Shown piece by piece: positions 1 to 10,200 of a stretch of DNA of 64,000 nt. The notes under the pieces are model-generated. The model saw only the letters and a program-made list of their open reading frames with translations, did no database searches and was not told where the DNA came from. Positions within the stretch are counted from its first letter, which is position 1, and each line of letters opens with the position of its first letter. Source of the DNA: Heligmosomoides polygyrus polygyrus (taxonomy: Eukaryota; Nematoda; Chromadorea; Rhabditida; Heligmosomidae); the NCBI GenBank assembly GCA_947396885.1, contig OX377201.1:23971923-24035922 (forward strand). Reading direction: 5' to 3'. A program made the position numbers and the translations under genes.

Positions 1-1140
1 CGTCATTACACTATGGCGCTAATTACACGCGTCATTACACTTTGAGTATTTATTTTGGTGAGAGAATTTCCTACATCACGAATGCCACACAGACAACCGC
101 TGACCCTGCCCATTTGCCTTATGAACACCCTGTGGATTGTGACCGTCGCACTCACAGAGAGCAATAGGGGGAGAATATAAATATCGGCGTAGAACAGCAT
201 TGCCGTGTCCGTTAGTATTAGATCGTCACTGCCTACACTGCGCAGAAGATGGCAACTGTTTCCGTTCTCCTCTGGCTCTCTCTGAGGCAGCTGCATCTCC
301 TTTTAGATGCCTCCTAACTGTCGTCTTTAAGGCAAGACTCACCCATTCAATGGCCTCACGCTTCTCTTAAGCAGCTTTTACGTAGCGTCTTCAATTCCTT
401 AACACCAGGACGCATTGAAGAAAATGCGCGGCTTCCACTGTGTTGTGTCCTCGCCCTCTTTCTAGCCGCATTGTGCGGGACGATGGAGCCTCTCCGGTAT
501 CGTAGAAGACCACCCCGCCACCACAACCAATGCGGAGACCGTTGGGCGCCTATAGGCTAACTCCACCCGGCGAGTTTGTAATTTTTCGAATAATTTTGTG
601 CTCTAGGATTCGACACAGTGCTGAGTGTACTTTTTGCATTGCGCTACGGCGCTAAAGAACCAGTACGGATATGAATCGGAGCTTACAATACCTCGTCGGT
701 GAGTTCATGGTACGGTAGATGACCTGTTGCCACAGTTCTACCACTATTGCCAGTCTGCGGAAGACTATGCGCCTTTTGTGTATAAATGTGTGTTGTTGTC
801 GAAAATGTCTATTTATATGAGTACTTAATAAATACTGAACTGAGTGATGTGGATAGCACATGGTCGAGCACCCATTATGCAACAAATGAGGTTCAACACT
901 GAAAAAAGTGGAATCATTAATCAATTACTAACTCTGACTAGACTGTCTTTCCTCTCGTGGAAAGAATTTAAAAAGCACCTATTCTTCATACACGCTCCTA
1001 ATCTTAAAGAAGAAATGAAAAGCCACGGGAGGGACATAAAACAAACGTTCGTTTGAAGACACAGGGGAGAGGAACCTTTCTATTCATTTACTAAAAGCAA
1101 AAATTTCCTAAAGACCGACATTAAACTATCTCTTCTTGGT
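1..1140. other. No supported feature
   Basis: Only short ORFs without recognisable content; nothing repeat-like could be named. Confidence 0.5.
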
Positions 1141-1215
1141 ATGACGTGGAGGCAATTTGAATGCGTATCTGGTCTACACAATGACTAGTGGTGGCTAGTC
1201 GATAAGTAGACCAGA
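1141..1215 (-). mobile_element. SINE fragment
   Basis: GACGTGGAGGCAATTTGAATG and the following CAATGACTAGTGGTGGCTAG match the central body of the SINE family in minus orientation. Neither end is preserved. Confidence 0.5.
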
Positions 1216-1262
1216 TACGATAGATAGATACCTGATCCTTTGTAGATAAGTTTGGCACGAAT

Positions 1263-2050
1263 TTACGGACGTCGGACGGATGGAAGGATTGCTTGGGCTG
1301 GAAATTTGGGACCTAGTGCTCTTATCTGCTTAAGATTCTGCATAGCTTCGCAAGCTTGATCGTCAGTTAGTAGTTGTCTGACGCTCGTGTTGCTCCACAT
1401 TGGCCTATCAGCACGAGATCTTCCGGAGGCAGACGTCTTCTTGGTGGCCCTCAAGCTTTCGCCTTCCCTAGCACAGTCATGGAGATAGTGAACGAAGAGG
1501 TCGTATTCCTCGTCGATGTAATCAATGACAGTATCTTCCTAAACACGAAGATGATGTGGTCGATCTCGTTGTGGGACTGGCCACCGGGAGATTCCCAGGT
1601 CCATCGTAGGGAGGGAGGTTTCTGGAACTGTGAGATTCCACGGATGGTCTTGGTCGACATGATGAACGCCTTGTTCCTCTCCTAACCGCGGGTCCCGATG
1701 TGAAGTTCTTCGAGCGACTTTCGTGGCCCGATCTTGGCATTGAAGTCGCCGACGACCACCTTGTGTGTTGATCCTCCTGATAGAACTTCTCCAACTCCAC
1801 GTGGAAGGCTTCCACCCCTTTGTCGTCGCAGTCGGATGTTGCGGCGTGCGCGACGAATGCGGTCAAAGCTGGCACGGTGCCGCATCGCACCTCAAGCTTC
1901 GATTCCGGTTGTAAGACTATTATGATTAGGTGCTCGTAGCGGGTTTGTTTCGACGAGGACTCCGATTCAATTCGTCCTCAGAGTGGTCACTCCTTACGGA
2001 CAGCTTACAAATGCCTCGTTAAAGTGCCGCGTTGCCGCAATTAGTTGATG
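1263..2050 (-). pseudogene. Degenerate RTE endonuclease fragment of another subfamily
   Basis: Minus-strand frames contain CGTVPALTAFVAHA, VEAFHVELEKFYQEDQHT, HKVVVGDFNAKIGPR, EELHIGTRG and SQFQKPPSLRWTWESPGG plus HNEIDHIIF, the AP-endonuclease core of nematode RTE elements. Frames alternate because of indels. The motifs differ from those in the 52-kb element, so this is a separate, older subfamily. Confidence 0.8.
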
Positions 2051-3536
2051 TATATTTGGTTGGTGGTTCTGCTTGGTTATGATTGGCTGACGCGCTCCCA
2101 CATCCCGATGCTGCTCACATTCGCGACATGGACCCAGATTAGCGCTTCACCGTCGGTGTTTAACTGTTCTCACTCCTTGGCAAAGGCAGCTATCGTAGAT
2201 GGAGTATTGTCCATACGAAAACTAAGGGTAGATAGATAGATATACAGATTTAACAATGGCTGACGCTTGGAAGAGACTACACTACATTACGATTCGCCAG
2301 CGATTAAACACGAGGAATGCGGAGTAGAAGGAAGGAAAATGCCCACGATCTCACACTCATCCTATACCTTACCCAACCAGTACTCGGTGTGCTGCTAGTT
2401 GGAATACAGATTGATGAACCCGGCCATCCAATAGCCTGCCAGCCTCCAACGTAATCGTTTTAATGACCATTTCGCGGGTTTTCTTAATGGAATTGTGAAT
2501 AACACCTTCGACTAGCGATTAGTAGCCCTATTTCGGCGAACACATTTGAGCTCTCATTTCACTTGGCTTCACTTATTCGCCGTCAGACAACCAAGTTTTA
2601 TTGAGAGACCAGTAGTAAAAACCGGAAAAGCTAACAAATCCACTCTTGTAACGAACAAACATTGACGATACTTCGAACGGATTCGGAGTAGTATTTACAC
2701 GAAGGCAGTGGAATATTTACATGGAAACATCTCCACGAGGTACTGTTCACGATCAACTGAGAAGCAAGGCAGAACGTATGCGGTGGACGAAAGACATTCT
2801 CGACGACCTCGTAATCTTCGTCAGTGGCTACTGTGCGACTTCGGCCGAAAGAAGAATCGATCCACAGTAGACATCGCAGGTGATTGTGAGCTAAAAGCGG
2901 AAAGATACAACTACTTGCTCGGCATGAAATTGTTCGAAATTCACACACAATGTCCACATTTATTTTGTGTGCAATCGTTCTTAGAAAGGGCTGCATCTTA
3001 ACAATGTCATTGGGGCTGAACATGTTCAGCATAGCTACTTATCGAACACACCCATTCCATAAAAAGCTGCACCAACGAAACCAAAATAAATTTTTTAAAA
3101 GTGACTTATTGTGGAAAAACTAGCTCAGCTCTTGATGGACAACTCATCGCTATCATTGGCTGTTTGGTCGCGAGTGAATATACGAGGGATCTATCCAAGT
3201 TGAGCCAATAAATTTGTCAGTTGTCAGACCAATCCTTTTTAAATTTTAATTTTAAAAGATTTTTTCATCAATCCAAGATTTTGTTACAATTCCTTCTATA
3301 CCGAATGCCGTACGGTGTGTTCAAGTAACTGATCTCCCTATCCCTACATGAATGCATGCGTAGCCTCCCACTATAAACAACAGCAGCGACACAATTGGCA
3401 AGTCAGCACCTCTTAATCGTTTAGTATGACCATGTTCCTTAAACAGTTAACATGGACTCATCTATATCTCAATAACCCCACTTAGCAATAGTTTCTTTAA
3501 ACCTCTAAAAGCCAAAAAAGATAAAACCCTAAATTT
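2051..3536. other. No supported gene
   Basis: Open frames of 133 codons (minus, 3032-2631) and 97 codons (plus, 2708-3001) overlap but show no known motif, splice pattern or repeat signature. The segment lies between retroelement remnants and is probably decayed repeat sequence. Confidence 0.4.
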
Positions 3537-3951
3537 ACTCATTTATTTATTTATTTATTTATTTAAGACGTAGTAGACAATAAATCTTCGCGTTACAAAC
3601 AAAAAATTGAAGAACACAAAACAAAACAAAGTCCGCTAACATATGTTAACTGCTCAGCTAGAAACCAATTCTTATGCTACGCCTTCAACATAACTCTAAT
3701 CTCCAATATCCTTAATTTCAAATATTTATCAAGAGAGGTGCGTTTTATAGACTCGCGCGGAGCCTCGCTACATCTTCGTATTTCCCAATCAGAAAATTAA
3801 AAACCTTAAAGAATTGGGTTCGCCTTCGAGACATCGAGAACGATAACAGGACGCGACTTTGGAAGGCGAACCCAATTCGGGCCGTTGCTATCGAGATCCT
3901 AAGCTCAAGCTTTCCTCTTTCGGATCTCGTCAGCATCCCATCAAGCAACAC
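3537..3951 (-). pseudogene. CR1-clade 3' end remnant
   Basis: On the minus strand SERGKLELRISIATAR resembles the RGKLTLYVSVAKSR piece of the 32.6-kb copy. It is followed by an AAATAAATAAATAAATAAAT tail (plus-strand ATTT repeats at 3540-3565). An internal inverted pair (GAATTGGGTTCGCCTTCGA near 3812 and GGAAGGCGAACCCAATTCGG near 3860) adds a hairpin. Confidence 0.5.
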
Positions 3952-3957
3952 TAAGGC

Positions 3958-4116
3958 CTGAGTTATACTCCCGCGGGAGCATCCGCGGAAGGGCGGGAAT
4001 CGCGCCGAGACTCCTCACCTGGACAATCGCCGCGCCTCGCCACGCCCGCCTCCGGCGTGCACCATTGGTCCGCGGACGTTCCGCGGATGCTCCCACGGGA
4101 GTATAACAGAGGCCTA
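3958..4116. mobile_element. MITE with GTTATACTCCCG termini
   Basis: GTTATACTCCCGCGGGAGCA and its inverse form a 28-bp inverted repeat with one mismatch, extended by AGGCCT on both sides. The centre is GC-rich. It lies just downstream of the PRMT9 stop codon, and the target duplication is unclear. Confidence 0.8.
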
Positions 4117-4234
4117 ATGCGCTGATGGAGAACTCAGTGGCAAGGATTTTGCACATCGTGGTTCATGGGCTTTCGTCACTGAGGAACTGTAGGCTGTGCT
4201 CCTATTTCCCAGAGACAAAAGCCCAAAAACAATT

Positions 4235-7200
4235 CTATGAGGACCACGAGGTATTAGGTCGGAGTTCACTGAATAAGTGAAGACTCACCACAGTGCCCAC
4301 ATGCACAATGATGGGATCTTTGAATATGAAGAAGGCACCACGATCTTGCCGAGTCGAGTAATTGTCCAGCTGCCACCAATACAATACGCCCTCTATGAGA
4401 CCCGCAGATGTGCAGCGCACCTAGAAACGAGCACACTTTTACCCATCACCAACTATGGCATAATACCTGAACTCACCTCAAACTTCTTCGTTAGCAGCTC
4501 TGTATCCTCCTCTCCCAAGTGTAAAAATTGGAACTCGCCCGAGCACACCGTATGCTCAAAAGTTGCTGGAAAATTCTTATTACACACAAACAACCTACAA
4601 TCAGGGGCCAGATTCATCAACCGCTTACCGCAATCTAACGGTGAAAATACCGCCAAACATGATGCTGGATGAATGTCATATCGGGGTTTGGCGGTATTTT
4701 CCCATTAGAGGGCGGTAAGCGGATGATGAATCTCGCCCCAGGAGACAATTCACTCAAGTCTATTCTATAACCCTTGAACTACTGAAAATGGCTTCATCCA
4801 CCTTCAGAAGTTTACATTCTCGGTCATTCAAGCAGTGTCAATACAAAGAAGCTTGCTAGTGAACTGATATGGCACCGTAACTTACAAATCTCTATGTCTC
4901 TGTACTCCAGAAGAGTGAACATTTGAACCGGAGCCAGCTCAGCGCCACAGAGGGAACTCTGCTGCACACGAGTGAGCTTGGAGAGCCGCTCTGATGAGAC
5001 CAGAACACCATGAGCTGCAAGGCGATCTGAACAAGCAATACGCTGTAACGCTTCAACAACTCTTTAATATAGGGTTAAGATTGATTGTAATCATAAAACA
5101 GGCCTTTTAGAGGTTATGTCAGGCAGTCTTGTTCCACATGAAATCCTAACTCATCACTGCAGGATTAAACAGATAAAGCTGTCACTACTCGTTTGCAGCC
5201 TGGCCCAGTCCAAATTCACCTTCCCCTTAGGGAGAACATTGGATGAGCTGAACACCTTCGACCTAAGCTGCAATTAAGGTAAGGATCCACTCCTGGAGTG
5301 ACTGAAATCCATCCCTCCTGCCGACTGCATCACATGCCACTGATGTGATAGTGTTGAACAATAACGTTCCGAAAACTAAACAAAACTAAAACTTTCAACA
5401 TCTCGATAGCGCTCTTTGCGAATTAGAGGCAAAGGTGAAGAAGATCCACGTTCAGTAGCTCGTTTGTAGACTATGCGGAGCTCACTCTACTTCTACCGCG
5501 GAGCTACTTAAATGTGCATTTCACATAAGCAATGCTTCTGGCCTGTTCCGCTCATCTACTCCTTATCCTACTGATGAACCTCGGAAAGTGATCCGATCTA
5601 GTTGTCTCTCCATTATTTTGATCATCCTTACGCTTATGCTACAAGTCTAGAGAAGGCGAAAATAGGTGACATGATAGTTTGGTTCCTCAACAGCCACCGG
5701 GTCCCGTAAAGATGGTGGACATGGTTCGCCTAAACGACACGATCCTTCAATCGAACCGCGGTGCACGCGATAGCGGGCGCCTACTTAGACCGCTCCAGTG
5801 ATGTAGACAAGAGACGAGACAAGCACTAGATCTAACGTGCTCCTAACATTCTACCTGTAAGAAAACCGCAATGCTTCAGAGACGGTGGAATATCGGTCTT
5901 CAGTCGCAGTGATCTCAGCACGTTTAAGAACACTTCGCTGACTGATCCATCGCCTCGAATGGGCCATACGACGACGTATTGATCAGCTGAAATACACTCA
6001 TTAGTTAGTATGCCCTCTAGGAAGAACTTTGGAATAGGTGTCTGAATTTTATTGTTATTTGGCTAAGAAGAAAACGGTTCTACGCCATCACCAAAGAATA
6101 TATTGAAACAAGCATTTGGTAAGACTCCCATATATAGGAGATGGCTGCGTTTCACTACCACTCTAAAGGTGAACACATTACTTAGTTCCCCTAATACAGA
6201 AACTCTCGAGGCATCGAAGCCAGGTTATTCGAAATTTTCTCCTTACTCTCCATTTAAATGCCTTTCTACCAACTACCGCGAAAGTAGCTAGGACCCGTGT
6301 AAGAAATCGGGCTGAACTCACTGTAGCCCTCGTCAACCTCGCCCTCAGTCGCCCTGTCGATGTCCTTGGCATCAACCAGAAAGTGTGGTAAAGACCTTAA
6401 ATTGCGAGCTCGAATCAAATCTGTGGCGAACACCCAGTGTAGCTTCTGCTAACCTAACAACGCCGACTTCCTCGTCACTCAGCTCGGCGTCCAAATTCCA
6501 GGAGTACTTGCTTACAGACGGCAGCAGCCGGCTGATTGCGAACAACAGCATGTCGTTGTTCATTGTTCGGAAATCAAGCTGGTCTCGCACGATAAGCTCT
6601 CGATCACGTCTCGTCTATAAGAGAAGGGTACTCCTATAGGAAGATAAACACTGAGCGTTAGGGCTACGAACGTCTCCAGTGCGGTCGGTCACATCAACGC
6701 AAATGTCGAATCTGTTTCGCTTCAGTGTCCACTTCAAAACCACAGTCTCGCCTTCAACAACCTACAAAGGTGAAAGTGACAAATTAGGTGCGCTAGTTCA
6801 AGAGGTTAATCAAATTATTCCCTCCACAGCGGAAATAGCGATTTATTGGAGCGAACTCACACGACGGGGGTATGGGAGCGGAAATATGCCTTGCTCCCAG
6901 CATGTGCTCTTTGACGTGTCGATATACTGGTCTCCCCAGATCAGAGCCCTAAATCAGCTAATCCAACAGAAGGCAATCAACGGCAAGCCTAGCTTAAAGC
7001 TAGATGAATCACCTGAAGTGGACTGATATGGCGTGAATGGTCCCGGCGCTGGTGATCGGTATCTGAGAATACCCAATCTTGACTTTGCAATGAAATTTAT
7101 GATTTTGACATGCTTATTTTATACGCCACAAAAAATACACCACAGAGCAATCTACCAGGCTAGGATGACGAAGAAGCGAAGAAAAAGAACTTTTCTTAAA

Positions 7201-10200
7201 GAAAGTCGTCATAGCTCTGCAAAATTTTGAGGAATTGTGAGAAATTAACACGCACCACGCAGTATATGCACTCTGCTTCTTCGCTTCGGAGTTCAAGAAG
7301 GCTGCTGCCTACAGCGAGGAATGAAAACAGGTGTCACAAAAATGGAACTCATCTTCGTCACTAAGGGCTAAAATTACGTTATAAAACGCCACTGATTCGT
7401 GTTGCGCAGTGCTTCTGTCCCTCAGGTGACTCCTCTGCAACCGTTCTCAACTTGTGTTCCCGGATATCGTCGACAGGCCTCCCGAATCCGGACGCCAGGT
7501 TCTCCGTCACTCGTTTCTTCTTACTGGATCTAGTTGCTGGTCCGCCTTTACTGGTCTTCTCCTTCTCCTGGTCCATCCTAGAGATCCCCTTGCTTCCCTT
7601 CTCCAAAACCCCCTTACTGGTCCTCCCATGCTCACGGCAGCCGTCGGTGACACGTATTCGGAATCAGGACGCTCAGAAACGCGCGCAATTACCGCTGTGT
7701 CAAACAGGAGGAGGCTCCGCTTCCTCCGCTGCAGCAGCACCCCATGTTGAATTCTGAATGCGGTCGCTCGTCATACGACGACGGTGTCATCTCTTCTGAC
7801 ACCAGACGCTTGTTGCGCGCGTAGGGAACCCTCTTCTGGACGCAGACGCTCAAAAACGCGCATAGATGCCGCTTTTCTAAACAGCGTAGGATACGCCTCT
7901 TCATCTACAGCGCGGGTAAGTAACTCAATTTTATAGTGGTAGATTCACACAAACGCTTGGTACTCGCTTAATACATTTAGGTGTACCACCTTAGTTTTAT
8001 GACTGCAATTGAGCGCACGAAACAATAACGTCATGGCAACATGCTAGACGTACCTTTAACACCCCGGACACACCGTTGATGTACCGGTGTAGCTCGTTCA
8101 CATTCTGAAAGTCTACTCTGACGACTTGGTGTGACGAAGAAAGCTGCTTCGCGTCAGGCAAATCAGATACTCGTGTACACCAGTACGGTTCCTTTGACTC
8201 TAAATATTGATTGCATTTCAGTGGTGACAACGGAGGAGGTATTCATGCCCCAACGACGCTCCATCGAGCGGAAACAAATGAATAAATAACACCGGTGACC
8301 GCATATAAAAACAACGCGCCGCCACACGGAACTCACCTTCGTTGCCGCACTGCACATACTCGGACCTGAATTCCTTGCCAGAAGCAGAGGTAAACGAATG
8401 GTTGAGGTAGACGGAAGGAGATTCCAATAGTGTTGCAAATAAGCTCGCCTAGAGTACATATTTCCTTCAACTATCTTCAAAATGGAAAACATTATTGAGG
8501 ACTGACATCGGAGGGTATGAATCGGGCCACGTTGTTCGCCAGCCTTAGGTGAGCGTCGAGGAACGCAGGAATCACTCCCTCGCCGAAAGCGCAGCAATCC
8601 AGTATCTCTGAGACTATTATGTCTGCCTAAAACACTTGACTGTTACGGTCAAGCATGGCACCTACCGATTAGCAGGCAGAACGCTTGCCATCATTGAGCC
8701 AACAGATGTTCTCACCAAATCTCCATCCTCCGGGTTGTATTCGTAGGAATACTCGTTCACAACCTTAGCGTTCTCCACGCCGTTCAATGTGAGGATTCTC
8801 TTAGCCAATTGGGATAGGTTCACATTCCCTTCAATTGCTGTAATCTTCGACGCACCGCAGCTGAAAGCATTCAATGAAAGCCCTTTTATCACAACATTGA
8901 TAAGCAGGCGTCAAAACGCTGGCTCTAGGCAAGCATCGAACCTTGGTAATCTCTGGTGCCATCTTATTCTTTTGTTTTTATGAACCGCGTGTGTAATTTG
9001 CTCACGTCAATAAATATGTAAATAAATGGTCCAGTCAGAATTCACGAACGAAAAGTTAAATGCAATGCTGTACGCAACGGCAATTGTTTAGAAAATCACA
9101 TACTATTTTTACGTCAAGGTAGATAGTCTTGAAATCAAACCCAGTAGCATTAAAATCAAAAGTAAACCACGCTTTCAGAAGGTTCACATAACTTTTTGAC
9201 TTGAAGGAACCATCGTTTTTTTTTTTTTGGGGGGGGGGGAAATCGATTATACCCAAAAATGGGTATCAAAAACCGAATACACCGTCCGAATTCTTGCAAA
9301 ATTTCTATTCTTTATTTTTATTTATTTACTTACTGAATACGTCATAATACGCGCCATATAAAAAAGCCGAAGAATACTCTCAAGCAATCTAGGCAGATTT
9401 TCCATGCAAGCAAGCGTCGTCCACATATCAGCATTGTAAACACTGACAACAAAACTCCAAAAGACGAGGAAAAAAAAGGGGTGAGTACGAGGTGCCTAGT
9501 GCGGAAGGATGGATATGTAGGAGTTTAAGAAAAAACCTAATTTTTGAAAGACCTGACGGTGGATTTAAGGCCACCGTTAAAAAATTGTAGACTGCTGGTT
9601 TCAATAGATTAGGCAAACCAGCATACACGGGCAGCGTACATGTCGGCGAGGGCCAACGAAGAGCATGTTTTTTATGCAGCATGAAATGTTTATAGGCTTA
9701 TGTCACGGAGCTGAACAGCAAAAAATTTGGCGTGTCACGTGAAGAGGTGCACCATGCACTAGCCACACTATATCTCACTGGTAGCAAAATCCATTCAGAG
9801 AAGTCGCGTATATATCAACGAAACAGCAGGGAGAATTGGGAAAAATGAAAAGTCAAATGTCCACTGAGCAGCTCCAAGTAAGCAAAACTTTCACTACCAA
9901 TCAGACCAAAGTAAAGGCACACTGAACAAGGGCATTGCGCAATATCTTCACTCCTTTGGAAATGGATTGGAAAGTCTAGCCTTTCTGCAATTCAAATGGA
10001 CTAAATCTATACATTTCGACATAATATTATTTATTCATTATTACACTTCTTCGCTAAATTTTCATGTTTTTGAGTACGAATTTTTAAAAACCTTTCCAGT
10101 GGGTTTTCTGAATAATCTGCAACAACGGGTCTCTAATCTACCTGCAGTTTATAGTGTTATCCAAGAAGCTCACGACTTCGTTGATGTTGGTTGCCTCAAG

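Noticed and set aside
4163..4186. Separate 24-nt terminal PRMT9 exon
   Set aside because: Reading through the GTGAGT at 4288 to the TAG at 4235 gives a better match in length and pattern to the PRMT9 C-terminus than a seven-residue exon.
5180..5320. Candidate extra PRMT9 exon between exons 13 and 14
   Set aside because: Several frames with plausible acceptors exist, but none keeps phase on both sides. Direct joining of 5855 to 5026 is in phase and gives a continuous protein.
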